DNA of 43,301 bases from a virus, in the IMG/VR virus record IMGVR_UViG_3300033064_000945, positions 1 through 43,301 of that record; one strand, given 5' to 3'. Position 1 is the stretch's first letter. Each line of letters begins with the position of its first letter. The notes beneath the pieces are model-generated. The model was not told where the DNA came from. It did not search any database and saw only the letters and a program-made list of their open reading frames with translations. Of the stretch, positions 25,185-32,814 are shown piece after piece. A program made the translations under genes and the position numbers.

Positions 25185-27731
25185 CTACCTCCTTGTTTCC
25201 ATCGCTGCTCCTGCCAGATCGTCTGTCGTCGTGCTTGATGCTGTCTCTATGCCGGATACGCAGAGGGCGTATGTTGCGAGTGCGGACGCCCCGTGCGAGT
25301 TGTGGACCACTACCCCTTCTGCTACGAAGTTGTTGTACCGCGGCACATGCATGTCGTACACGGCTTCACGGCTCCTAAGTCGCGAGACAGTGACGACCTT
25401 GTGGTTGCGCGGAGACGATTCTACTAGTGTGCAGTCGTCTCTGTGGGTCCACTTCTCAACGGGTTTGGTTCGCCGCCTATGCGAGTTGGCTTTGGCATTG
25501 CAGTTCGCGCAACAATACAACCGCTTCCAGTTTGCCCTCATCGTCCCGCCGCACTCCCTACACGGACGCAGTGTTTCGGATGCCTTCCAGCTTCTGATGC
25601 TATCCGCGCCTGTCTGGGCTCGCATTTCTCGCGTCCAGTTCGCAGGGTCGTGGTTCCATCCGGGCCTGCGCTTCACCACTGTCTTTTTTGCGCTGTTGTC
25701 CTTTGGTCTGGCCGCAGGGTGGTTGCAGTAAGCATTTCTAGCCAACTTTGCCAACCTCTCGGGCTCGCTGGCATGCGCCGATATATGCTCCGCAATACTT
25801 ATCATTGCCAGATTGGACGGCTCGTTATTGTGCTTCGAGCCATCCTCGTGATGAATGATCTTCCCGCGCTGCAGGGGGCCAATGCAGCGGGCGTACACAT
25901 ACTTGTGCTCTGGGGCAAGACTACCATCATTCAGGTGGATGTGAATGTACCCAGAGTCTATGCGCTCGTAGAAGGGCATTAGACTGTCTCCGGGCGCCAA
26001 AGCCCAAGCCGGCTTCCATCCCTCTGCTCTCAGCATGAACTTATGGTCGGCGGTGCATCGGATGGTTGCCCCATTGTCCAGCATAACCTCTACAACCTCT
26101 GCACAGTCAGCCGATTTCCAAACGCGCTGCGCCTGCGCTGGGACGATACGGTGCTCCACGATGCTGTAGCACCATACCCACGGCTGAGTGCCGACAAGCG
26201 TTCCGATCTCGCGCCAGCCGTTGAGTGTCCGTATATGTGTGTTGCTTGTCATGCACGCCCAGTTATGAAGCGGTGAGGTCTTCCAGACGCCGTTGTCTGA
26301 GTCCCATTCGTGCTGGTAGGATTCGAGGGAGGGGATGCCCACAGGTTGCTTGGCGTGCTCGCGTGTACAGTTGCTTTCATCGAATCGGCATTTCGGCAGT
26401 AGCTTGCGGACCTGTTCGATTCCGTCATCCAAGGATACCACAGGACCAGTGGTGAAGGGAATACCAAAGTCCATCAAGGCTGTCTCTAGTCGGGTCTTGC
26501 CTGAGCCCCACTCATGGACGGCTATATCGGCGGGTGCGTAGAAGTGGCGGTACTTGTATTTCTTCTTGTCCAGCTCCTTGCTGTAGTAGCCCAACCCCTC
26601 GCCTGAGTGCTCCAGGTAGTCGATGATGCGGTGCTCGCCCTGGATCTGCTGGATGAACCAGATGGCGGTGGAGTCCCTGTGCCCGATATCCCATGCCGTG
26701 TCCACCGGGTATCTCTTGTCGTAGGGCACCGCGCAGATCCTGCCCTCACGATAGGCGGCATACATCTGCTGCTTGTAGTAGGCGCCCTCGATGGCGCTCC
26801 TAAACGCCTCCTCGATGGTCGAGGGGTGCTGCTGTAGCATGTTGGCGCCGAGGACGCTCTCGGTGGCCACGTACCATGCCATCTGCTCTGGCGTAAACTT
26901 CACGCCCGTCTTGTCCTTGAGGTCACCGAAATATTCCTTCATGCGGCCCGTCATGGTCACGTCGCCCCGGGGCACCGCGTATGGCGCGTGGCGGTACCAT
27001 GGCTCGAAGAACAGTTGGAAGTGCAGGTCGCTCATCTTCACGTTCTCGCTGTCATTCTTCATGGCCTGCTGGACTAGATCGTAGTAGACGCCCTGCGGTC
27101 CTTCTGCGGTGCTCTCGATGAAGATATGGCCCTTCTGATGGACGGTGGGCAGAGAGCCCGTGATGATCTCTCTGGCCCTGGCCGGCTGGGTTACAGATAT
27201 TCTGGCGAGCTCAGAAACGTGAAGGAAGCGAGTTGTCGCACTCCTGAACGAAGTCGCCACCCTGAGCGAGGAGTTGTGCTTGAAGCGGATCTCGCCAGCC
27301 TCGTTCTTCTCGGTCTTCACTCGGTTCTTGATCCAAGGCGGCAATTGATCGTACACAAACCGGATCTTGTCCTGAAAGATCGCTTGGGCCGCCGGCATGG
27401 TGTGCGCGATGATGCCTGCCCGGAAGTTGCTCGTCCACGCCGCCATGTCAAAACCTAGCAAATCCACGAACGTAGTCATGCCCAGTTGGCGTGCTTTGCA
27501 TAGAATATTTCTGTAACGCCGGTTTTCGAAGAGGAACTTCTGCACCGGCCGCATCCTGAACGGCACCGCCAACCCGTCCTCGTCGATGACGGTGTAGAGG
27601 TTGTTGAGCCTCCACGTCTGGTCCTTGAGGAACGGGGCGATCAGCAAGCACTCGTCGGCCGTCCACTCACGGGCTGGCTTCTGCTGCATCACCTGAAGGC
27701 TTGGCTTCGGTGCCAGGATTAGGGGTGGCAT
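25185..27731 (-). CDS. terL: terminase large subunit interrupted by an intein (848 aa precursor, 529 aa spliced)
   Basis: The DNA-packaging motor. Start ATG 27731 has GAGGAG 8 bases upstream and overlaps the preceding zinc gene; a later ATG (27689) is possible. Residues 79-87 (KARQLGMTT) are the Walker A variant of terminases; FLHVSELA is the Walker B region; DTAWDIGHRDSTAIW near 370 is the first nuclease acidic motif. A 319-residue intein (residues 493-811) begins with Cys and ends HN before Ser. The remaining C-extein SHGASALATYALCV matches the third nuclease motif region, though its usual Asp is not obvious. Terminase small subunit lies upstream. Confidence 0.9.
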   Translation of the reverse strand: MPPLILAPKPSLQVMQQKPAREWTADECLLIAPFLKDQTWRLNNLYTVIDEDGLAVPFRMRPVQKFLFENRRYRNILCKARQLGMTTFVDLLGFDMAAWTSNFRAGIIAHTMPAAQAIFQDKIRFVYDQLPPWIKNRVKTEKNEAGEIRFKHNSSLRVATSFRSATTRFLHVSELARISVTQPARAREIITGSLPTVHQKGHIFIESTAEGPQGVYYDLVQQAMKNDSENVKMSDLHFQLFFEPWYRHAPYAVPRGDVTMTGRMKEYFGDLKDKTGVKFTPEQMAWYVATESVLGANMLQQHPSTIEEAFRSAIEGAYYKQQMYAAYREGRICAVPYDKRYPVDTAWDIGHRDSTAIWFIQQIQGEHRIIDYLEHSGEGLGYYSKELDKKKYKYRHFYAPADIAVHEWGSGKTRLETALMDFGIPFTTGPVVSLDDGIEQVRKLLPKCRFDESNCTREHAKQPVGIPSLESYQHEWDSDNGVWKTSPLHNWACMTSNTHIRTLNGWREIGTLVGTQPWVWCYSIVEHRIVPAQAQRVWKSADCAEVVEVMLDNGATIRCTADHKFMLRAEGWKPAWALAPGDSLMPFYERIDSGYIHIHLNDGSLAPEHKYVYARCIGPLQRGKIIHHEDGSKHNNEPSNLAMISIAEHISAHASEPERLAKLARNAYCNHPAARPKDNSAKKTVVKRRPGWNHDPANWTREMRAQTGADSIRSWKASETLRPCRECGGTMRANWKRLYCCANCNAKANSHRRRTKPVEKWTHRDDCTLVESSPRNHKVVTVSRLRSREAVYDMHVPRYNNFVAEGVVVHNSHGASALATYALCVSGIETASSTTTDDLAGAAMETRR
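25299..26255 (-). mobile_element. mini-sized HNH-containing intein in terL (319 aa)
   Basis: Block A: Cys1 then THIRTLNGWREIG. Block B: TADHKF, containing the T-x-x-H. Blocks F/G: VYDMHVPRYNNFVAEGVVVHN with penultimate His, terminal Asn, then Ser+1. All catalytic splicing residues are present, so it should splice. Between B and F sits an HNH homing domain (HHEDGSKHNNEPSNLAMISI, then EHISAH) and a four-Cys zinc finger (CRECGG...CCANC). Inserted close to the terminase nuclease motif, a known intein hot spot. Confidence 0.85.
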
Positions 27732-28050
27732 CTGTGGGCTCCTCGGGTGTGTCGTCGCGATACTGGACGTTCCATAGGGCCTTCCTCTTGCAGCATCGGC
27801 ATGTCCCCCTGAAGGTTGCCGCGAAGACTGGTGCGTCCGGTCCAGTTTGACCCGGCCTGTGCTCACTCGGCACTTCGTCCAGCGTCACTGGTGCCGCGCA
27901 GGTAGGGCACTGGAAGCAATGAGCAGCGGCATGCCTCACCGTCTGCGCTGGCTTCCTGGGCTTGCGCTCGATCCTGCGCGTGGCTGCGCCACCCGCGAAC
28001 AGTCGCAAGGCTTTGTACCACCGCGCCCTCTTCGATGTTCTTACTGACAT
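27667..28050 (-). CDS. zinc-ribbon protein upstream of terL (127 aa)
   Basis: A very basic N-terminus (SKRARWYKALRLFAGGAATR) precedes a CPTC ... CRCC zinc ribbon (residues 48-88) and an acidic Pro/Glu tail. Overlaps terL by 65 bases. May bind DNA or RNA in the packaging module; no named family. Confidence 0.65.
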   Translation of the reverse strand: MSVRTSKRARWYKALRLFAGGAATRRIERKPRKPAQTVRHAAAHCFQCPTCAAPVTLDEVPSEHRPGQTGPDAPVFAATFRGTCRCCKRKALWNVQYRDDTPEEPTDATPNPGTEAKPSGDAAEASP

Positions 28051-28068
28051 GCTGCTGCCTCCCTTGCC

Positions 28069-28263
28069 TCAGGATGTGCCGCATCGACGATAAAGTACCG
28101 CCGCATAGACCACCACCCCGATCTGTGTTGCGATCAGAATCCAGTGTTCCCGTGGTGCCCCAACACCACCCCATAGACAGGCTACTTCGTGGATGACGAG
28201 CAGCCCCATCCAGGCCATAATGCCGACCAAGACTTGTCTCAGTGTCAGGATGCGCCACATCAT
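28069..28263 (-). CDS. two-span small membrane protein (64 aa)
   Basis: Start is coupled to the terminase small subunit gene (ATGA). Two hydrophobic segments (LVGIMAWMGLLVIHEVACLW and WILIATQIGVVVYAAVL), short charged ends. Size and layout fit a class II holin, but no lysin gene is adjacent. Confidence 0.6.
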   Translation of the reverse strand: MMWRILTLRQVLVGIMAWMGLLVIHEVACLWGGVGAPREHWILIATQIGVVVYAAVLYRRCGTS

Positions 28264-28922
28264 TTCTTCCCCTTCTTCGGTAGCTTCGCCGCCTCACCTG
28301 CATCGAGTATGGCCTGGATCATCTTGGTGGCTTCGTCGCTGGCGTCGACCTCAATCTTGGTCGGTGGGTACGCTGCCCGTCGCTTGTAGAACGTGTCAAT
28401 CAGTCCGCGGCGGTCATGCAGTTTGTACTCGATGATCCGGGCGATGCTCTTATCGCCACCCTCTTCGGCCTTGGTGACTTCAATGCGCTGCTTCAGGCTG
28501 TGGACAGCGTACTTCCGCGGGCTGTCCGGGGTCAGGTGTATCACCGCCTCTCCGTCAGGCAGTATGAGCATATGGTCAGCGTAGGTCGTCTTGATCATCT
28601 CAAACAGGATCGCATCGACCTCCGCAATGGTGCCTATCTGGGCCTCGGCCACCTGAGATTTCAACCACTCAATCCTTGGCAGAACCTTGGTTGCCATCTT
28701 GGATGCCTGCTCGTCGACTGACTTGGGCTTCCACTTGGTCGAACTGGGGTATGCGTCCTGGTAGGCAGAGTGCTGGGTGTAGTTGGGGTCGACGCAGAGT
28801 TGGGCGAACCGTTCCTGTTGTGCGTACTTGAGGGGAAGAGAGGGGTCGGGCGGCTGCTTGACGGCAGGCTTCTTCTTTGGCTTTGGCTTGGCCTTCGACT
28901 TTGGCGTCTGGCGCTCAGTCAT
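28260..28922 (-). CDS. terS: terminase small subunit (220 aa)
   Basis: A Lys/Pro-rich N-terminal tail (KSKAKPKPKKKPAVKQPP) precedes residues 35-80 with QERFAQLCVDPNYTQHSAYQ, the N-terminal DNA-binding helix-turn-helix pattern of Terminase_2 small subunits. A central helical oligomerisation region and Lys-rich tail follow. It recognises packaging sites and feeds DNA to the large subunit. Only one ATG precedes the core, and it lies about 5 bases from the predicted transcription start at 28927, implying a nearly leaderless mRNA. Confidence 0.85.
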   Translation of the reverse strand: MTERQTPKSKAKPKPKKKPAVKQPPDPSLPLKYAQQERFAQLCVDPNYTQHSAYQDAYPSSTKWKPKSVDEQASKMATKVLPRIEWLKSQVAEAQIGTIAEVDAILFEMIKTTYADHMLILPDGEAVIHLTPDSPRKYAVHSLKQRIEVTKAEEGGDKSIARIIEYKLHDRRGLIDTFYKRRAAYPPTKIEVDASDEATKMIQAILDAGEAAKLPKKGKK

Positions 28923-28933
28923 AATGCCCGTTC

Positions 28934-28961
28934 TCTATAACAGGTTGGGTTGTAATGTCAA
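28934..28961 (-). promoter_or_regulatory. sigma70-like promoter of the terminase operon
   Basis: On the minus strand TTGACA (28961-28956), 16-base spacer, TATAGA (28939-28934). The -35 is a perfect consensus match, the -10 matches 5 of 6. It lies in one of few gene-free gaps and immediately precedes terS. Confidence 0.75.
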
Positions 28962-28984
28962 GGACGGACTCCCCTTGGTGTCGG

Positions 28985-29179
28985 TCATTTGTTGGCCTCG
29001 CGTAGTGCGGCTTCGGCTTCAGCCTTTGTCGCGTATAACCCCATCGCCTCATCATCGTGATTGCGGACCAGTATCCATTCCGTGTCGAGTGGATCCACCA
29101 CGCCGACCAATTCCTTTGGTTGCGGGCCGATTCTTCCGATTCGGTAACGTTCCGTCACGGGCGGGGTCGGCGCGGTCAT
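28985..29179 (-). CDS. hypothetical protein (64 aa)
   Basis: ATGA overlap with the upstream gene. Soluble: GRIGPQPKELVGVVDPLDTE, then ALREANK at the end. No motif recognised; last gene of the upstream operon before the terminase promoter. Confidence 0.55.
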   Translation of the reverse strand: MTAPTPPVTERYRIGRIGPQPKELVGVVDPLDTEWILVRNHDDEAMGLYATKAEAEAALREANK

Positions 29180-29598
29180 GGTTGGGCCTCGATTTCATAC
29201 GCCAATAACCAGTGGTCGGCTTTGTCCGCAATCATGTGGGGCTGGTAGCCCGGTGGTGTTTCGGTTCGGTAGCGGTGGATGATGTTCCGCGCCTCGTTTA
29301 CTGCAGACTTGAGCCGTGCAAGCCCCTCCCCGCCGCCAGTTTCCGCCGCGGGCTCAACCCTGTCCTCGCAGTCCGCATCGTCCAGGTCGCAGAAACCCGA
29401 CAAGGCATGGCCGCAGCGCGGGTTGACGCATTGCGTGTTGGCCGGGTCCGGCGCGGGGAGTTGCGATTTGACGAGGCTCCCTATGTGCTCGCGCAGGTAT
29501 ACTTGGAGCGCGTGCCACCTGTCCGGCCAGGCGGGAATAAATGAAACGATCCGCTGCATCTCGGTCAACACGTCACCGGCCAACAGTTCCTTGCTCAT
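29176..29598 (-). CDS. hypothetical protein with Cys pair (140 aa)
   Basis: Start ATG 29598 overlaps the upstream stop (ATGA). Helical N-terminal half (LTEMQRIVSFIPAWPDRWHA), then CVNPRCGHALSG and CDLDD, then another helical stretch. The Cys and His are spaced like a zinc knuckle. No named family. Confidence 0.55.
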   Translation of the reverse strand: MSKELLAGDVLTEMQRIVSFIPAWPDRWHALQVYLREHIGSLVKSQLPAPDPANTQCVNPRCGHALSGFCDLDDADCEDRVEPAAETGGGEGLARLKSAVNEARNIIHRYRTETPPGYQPHMIADKADHWLLAYEIEAQP

Positions 29599-29840
29599 AC
29601 CGCCCGCCCTCCTGCGCTCGATGCGCCGTCGGCCCGCCCCACCCATTCAACTACCTTGACGGCAAGATTGTTCTCGCCATGTCTGACGAGTGCCGCCGCA
29701 ATCTCTCGCAACTCGCCGGAGTCAACGCAAATCATCGGGGGAAGTGCGCCGATCTCGCACGGGGCGGTTCGGTTCGTGGCCGCCTCCGCCCTCATCCTTG
29801 CGTTGACCCCCTTTGGTATTACTCCAGTGAACCAGCTCAT
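29595..29840 (-). CDS. hypothetical protein (81 aa)
   Basis: ATGA-coupled on both sides. Soluble mixed sequence (PMICVDSGELREIAAALVRH), Ala-rich tail. Nothing recognised. Confidence 0.5.
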   Translation of the reverse strand: MSWFTGVIPKGVNARMRAEAATNRTAPCEIGALPPMICVDSGELREIAAALVRHGENNLAVKVVEWVGRADGASSAGGRAV

Positions 29841-30160
29841 CCCGCCTGCCCTCCTGCGCTACGGAACCAGAGCATCATCGCCCGTGCTCCAATGTCTACC
29901 GCCTTCGATTGCCCATGATCGGTCGTCTTTGTGTCTTGCCGGATTTCGGCAGCAAGGTGTTGCGCTGGATACTCGCCATCCCAGCCCGTGTATCCCTTTG
30001 CGGCCCGCTCATCCAGCCGTGCCTTTATCTCGGCAGCGAACGCATCAACCGCCGCGTCCCGTTTCTGTTTGTCGCTCATCCCACCCGCCTCCCGCACCGA
30101 CTCCGCAACAGCCGAGTCGACAAGCTGCGGCCCTGGTATATATGCCACTTCCTTGCTCAC
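29837..30160 (-). CDS. hypothetical protein, GTG start (107 aa)
   Basis: GTG at 30160 overlaps the upstream TGA (GTGA), the same coupling used elsewhere here. Charged helical sequence (DKQKRDAAVDAFAAEIKARL) with a C-terminal GARAMMLWFRSAGG. No family known. Confidence 0.55.
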   Translation of the reverse strand: MSKEVAYIPGPQLVDSAVAESVREAGGMSDKQKRDAAVDAFAAEIKARLDERAAKGYTGWDGEYPAQHLAAEIRQDTKTTDHGQSKAVDIGARAMMLWFRSAGGQAG

Positions 30161-30990
30161 GATTGCTCCCCCTCTGGCCGGTAGCCGTTGGTGTTGAGGT
30201 AGGCGGCGACGATGTCGCGCTTGCCGTGGGGTAACGAGGTGTTCGCGGCGCACGGCTCATTGGCTCGGGAAATGTACCAGTCCGGACCAACCCCGATCAC
30301 CGTCCGCACATTAGCCCCGCGTCTAAACGGAGCCCCGGCCACGATCTGCTCGGGACGGATCGGCTCGGGCGGGGCCACTTGGCGGACGTAGCGGAGGCGG
30401 CTATTATGGCCCACCGGGTCCCCCGCTTGGATTGTGTTGCGAAATATGCCCGGTTCGTCCTCGTCCTCGTACTTGTCCTCAACGCGCAGCACTTCCTTGG
30501 GGTCGGCCAACTCCCGCCACAGCCCGTCCAGCCCCGGCAGCTTAACCGCTTCAGTCTCGGCGGGCTTCCTCGCGGCGGCTATGCGCTCGTCCCATTCGGC
30601 GGGGGGGAAGGGGAGCCAGGAGCGAGCGCTGAAAGCCCATGTGGCAGCACACCGCCCAATGTGCTGATTTGCCGTGGAGCCGTCCCGGCATACGGCGTCT
30701 GTGCATGTGTCGTCTGTGACACGAAAGAACCGCACAAAGGAGGGGATATGTTTCTCTCCACCCACCCACTCAAAGCACCGCACCACCGGCTCGGGCTTCG
30801 CTTGCGCGGTTCGCAGTACCAGCGCGATCACATCATCAATGTACGCATATTGGAATTGCTCCCTCAGGTGGTACAGGTTGTGTAGGAATTTGTCGGTCTC
30901 TTTCATCTCTATGTCCTCCGGTATTACGAATGAATCGCATAGGTTGTAAATATGGGTCCACCGCTCCATGTTGTGGCAGTAGGGCTTCAT
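30157..30990 (-). CDS. hypothetical protein (277 aa)
   Basis: Start ATG 30990 overlaps the SSB stop (TAATG). Mixed alpha/beta, with several Cys (VTDDTCTDAVCRDGSTANQH) and many Trp/Asp. The final 20 residues resemble a short conserved end (HGKRDIVAAYLNTNGYRPEG). No signal, nucleotide-binding or catalytic motif seen. Sits just downstream of SSB in the replication-side operon. Confidence 0.6.
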   Translation of the reverse strand: MKPYCHNMERWTHIYNLCDSFVIPEDIEMKETDKFLHNLYHLREQFQYAYIDDVIALVLRTAQAKPEPVVRCFEWVGGEKHIPSFVRFFRVTDDTCTDAVCRDGSTANQHIGRCAATWAFSARSWLPFPPAEWDERIAAARKPAETEAVKLPGLDGLWRELADPKEVLRVEDKYEDEDEPGIFRNTIQAGDPVGHNSRLRYVRQVAPPEPIRPEQIVAGAPFRRGANVRTVIGVGPDWYISRANEPCAANTSLPHGKRDIVAAYLNTNGYRPEGEQS

Positions 30991-31418
30991 TAGAATGGCA
31001 GCTCCGACTCTGTATCATCCTGTGCCTGCTGCTCGGCTTCGTTGCGCGTGTCCGGGTGGCGGGTGGCTACGGGGCCTCCTTGCGCGTCCCGGTCCTGCTC
31101 GCCGCGGGGCTTTCCAAGGAACTGCACTCGTCGGGCCACCACGCTGATCTTACTCCGCTTCTGCCCGTCCTTCTCCCAGGTGTCCAGCTTCAGCCGGCCC
31201 TCGACCAGTACGGGGGAGCCTTTGTCTAAAAACTCTCCGCACGTTTCGGCCTGTTTGTCCCACACCGTCACGCTGACGAAGCAGGTGTCCTCAGTGTCCT
31301 TGAATTTGGTGGTGACCGCCAAACCCAACTCGCATACCGCTTTCCCTGCTGGAGTGAAACGAACCTCGGGCGATCGCGTCAGATTTCCTATCAACTGGAC
31401 GTTATTCATGCTGCTCAT
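30990..31418 (-). CDS. ssb: single-stranded DNA-binding protein (142 aa)
   Basis: OB-fold pattern of bacterial/phage SSB: MNNVQLIGNLTRSPEVRFTP near the N-terminus, FVSVTVWDKQAETCGEFLDK, then SPVLVEGRLKLDTWEKDGQK. The C-terminal tip DDTESELPF matches the acidic SSB tail that recruits partner proteins. Start ATG 31418 overlaps the TGA of the HNH gene (ATGA). It coats single strands during replication and recombination, working with the ERF and exonuclease pair. Confidence 0.9.
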   Translation of the reverse strand: MSSMNNVQLIGNLTRSPEVRFTPAGKAVCELGLAVTTKFKDTEDTCFVSVTVWDKQAETCGEFLDKGSPVLVEGRLKLDTWEKDGQKRSKISVVARRVQFLGKPRGEQDRDAQGGPVATRHPDTRNEAEQQAQDDTESELPF

Positions 31419-32029
31419 TTTCCTACCCCCCATAGCGAACGCTTTGCAGCGCACGACCTACTACACGTTATCCTGATGTCCGCCTGAAATTTCCTGGCCA
31501 TAAACGCTTGGCCACATACCTTGCAGATCAACTCAACACGAGTGCTCTTTCTGCGGTGCGCTCGCGTGTGATCGCTTCTCCGCATAACAAGCAGGTTGGA
31601 TATGTCATTATTGGTCCTGTTGCCGTCACGGTGATGAATGACCTCGATGGGTTCTAAGGGTCTGCCCAGCGCCTTTTCGACGACGAGAATGTGCTCTCTG
31701 ATATACCCCATCTTCCTTCCTTTGATGGACCGGCATCGAGGGTGGGATGCATCGTGCCGAACGTCAACATAGCCGCTCGAGAGGCGGCACCCACCTTTCC
31801 ACGCGCCATGCTTTGGCCCCGAGTAGCGTGTCTGGATCATCAACTTCGCGGCTGCTTCCGATATGCGGTGATGATCATGCAGCCCCACGAACCCTGTCTT
31901 ATAGCGTTGGCTCTTGATGGCGTCTCGCGACCTACCGAGAGCCTCGCCAATCACGTCGTCAGGAACGCCAGCCTTATACATTTTGCCGAGTCGTTTCGCG
32001 TCTGCGTCGGTCCATTTTCTTGCTTTCAT
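31415..32029 (-). CDS. HNH homing endonuclease with N-terminal HTH-like domain (204 aa)
   Basis: N-terminal 45 residues (WTDADAKRLGKMYKAGVPDD) resemble a SANT/helix-turn-helix, the middle holds EHILVVEKALGRPLEPIEVI, HHRDGNRTNNDISNLLVMRR, SDHTRAHRR: the classical phage HNH core (HH, N, H). A CxxC finger pair (CKVCGQ ... CSRSC) ends it. Free-standing HNH endonucleases of this size are mobile genes. Its stop overlaps the SSB start, so it may have inserted between a promoter and ssb. Confidence 0.85.
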   Translation of the reverse strand: MKARKWTDADAKRLGKMYKAGVPDDVIGEALGRSRDAIKSQRYKTGFVGLHDHHRISEAAAKLMIQTRYSGPKHGAWKGGCRLSSGYVDVRHDASHPRCRSIKGRKMGYIREHILVVEKALGRPLEPIEVIHHRDGNRTNNDISNLLVMRRSDHTRAHRRKSTRVELICKVCGQAFMARKFQADIRITCSRSCAAKRSLWGVGK

Positions 32030-32041
32030 GGTTCATAGATA

Positions 32042-32102
32042 CCATGCACTGATACACAAAGCAACGCTTATTATACTTCAGCTACGGGTCTCAGTGATGC
32101 CA
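32042..32102 (-). promoter_or_regulatory. candidate promoter with perfect -10 in an imperfect inverted repeat
   Basis: TATAAT at 32075-32070 on the minus strand, weak -35 about 17 bases upstream (ATCACT). Flanked by imperfect inverted arms CACTGA (32047-32052) and TCAGTG (32093-32098) with further partial matches, as a repressor operator would be. It would drive the HNH-ssb operon. Confidence 0.45.
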
Positions 32103-32107
32103 TGTTG

Positions 32108-32290
32108 TTAGTCCTCCACCATTCTCAGTGCTCTGCGTGATGTGTACTCTTTCTGCCCGTTGTCCAGAAATTCGATGTGACAGGTCAGCATCTTTCCCCC
32201 CGCGGCCACGATCCGGCAGCGACGTCCGAACATGGTCGCCCGCTTCTCGTTGTTCTTCCAGCGGTACTCGTAGATGCGGGGGTGCTTCAC
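32108..32290 (-). CDS. hypothetical small protein, GTG start (60 aa)
   Basis: GTG at 32290 overlaps the upstream TGA (GTGA). Basic, beta-like (YEYRWKNNEKRATMFGRRCR) with a conserved-looking EFLDNGQKEYTSRRALR end, a common pattern of small phage proteins. Function unknown. Confidence 0.55.
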   Translation of the reverse strand: MKHPRIYEYRWKNNEKRATMFGRRCRIVAAGGKMLTCHIEFLDNGQKEYTSRRALRMVED

Positions 32291-32814
32291 TTGGTTGCCG
32301 CCTCCACCAACTCGCCCTTATGCCGCGTCAGCCCCACAAACCAGATGTGCCAGTACACCGTCCTGCGCCATCGGTAGGTCAGTTGAATCGAAGCGGGCCA
32401 CTCTTCATCTCCGCGCCACACCGCAACCGTGAGTCTGCGACTGCGCCCTCTCGGGTACACCGTCAGGCAATGGGTGATGTATGGGTGAAATAGTGACCCC
32501 TCGGTTATCGGGACGGCACAGAAAGCGCAACGGTTCGGACAGCCAACCGTTGTGCGGGTTGCTAGCGGATTGATGCGCTGTAGGACGCCGGGGATGCTGT
32601 CGCCCACCGTGACGTGCGGCATATCGGCAAAGTAATCCGGCATGAGTCGCATGGCTGGCCCGCCTACTACTGCGGCGTCATAGAACATATCTCCGCACTT
32701 CAGGCGCTCGCGCAACTCGGGCAGGCACCATGTAAACGGCACCGACACGAATAGAGTCCGCGCCTCAATCCATGGCGTTGCGCTCTTTGGCCATTCTATC
32801 TGCGGTCTGCTCAT
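32287..32814 (-). CDS. truncated radical-SAM-like protein (175 aa)
   Basis: Residues 45-110 look like a B12-binding/radical SAM protein: AAVVGGPAMRLMP, VTVGDSIP, then TTVGCPNRCAFCAVPITEG with Cys92, Cys96 and Cys99 in the CxxxCxxC 4Fe-4S motif. The sequence departs from the family after about residue 112, into a Trp/Arg-rich tail. A functional radical SAM barrel needs about 200 residues after the cluster, which are missing. Possibly a remnant joined to an unrelated gene, or a cluster-binding mini-protein. Confidence 0.6.
   Translation of the reverse strand: MSRPQIEWPKSATPWIEARTLFVSVPFTWCLPELRERLKCGDMFYDAAVVGGPAMRLMPDYFADMPHVTVGDSIPGVLQRINPLATRTTVGCPNRCAFCAVPITEGSLFHPYITHCLTVYPRGRSRRLTVAVWRGDEEWPASIQLTYRWRRTVYWHIWFVGLTRHKGELVEAATK

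Larger units (their letters stand above)
24553..25210 (-). repeat. three dispersed 26-bp ribosome-site cassettes encoding METRR-stop
   Basis: Copies at 24553-24578, 24994-25019 and 25185-25210 share GGAGC(A/G)GCGATGGAAACAAGG or a close variant. Each reads ATG-GAA-ACA-AGG-(AGG or CGA)-stop, i.e. MET-Arg-Arg-stop. The third is the natural end of the terminase large subunit gene; the other two lie between genes and supply the AAGGAGG ribosome site of the next gene. Best explained by duplication of the terL 3' end. Confidence 0.7.

Noticed and set aside
31990-32110. Possible second promoter or small gene before the HNH gene
   Set aside because: Only the TATAAT is convincing; no ORF with a ribosome site is present in the gap.
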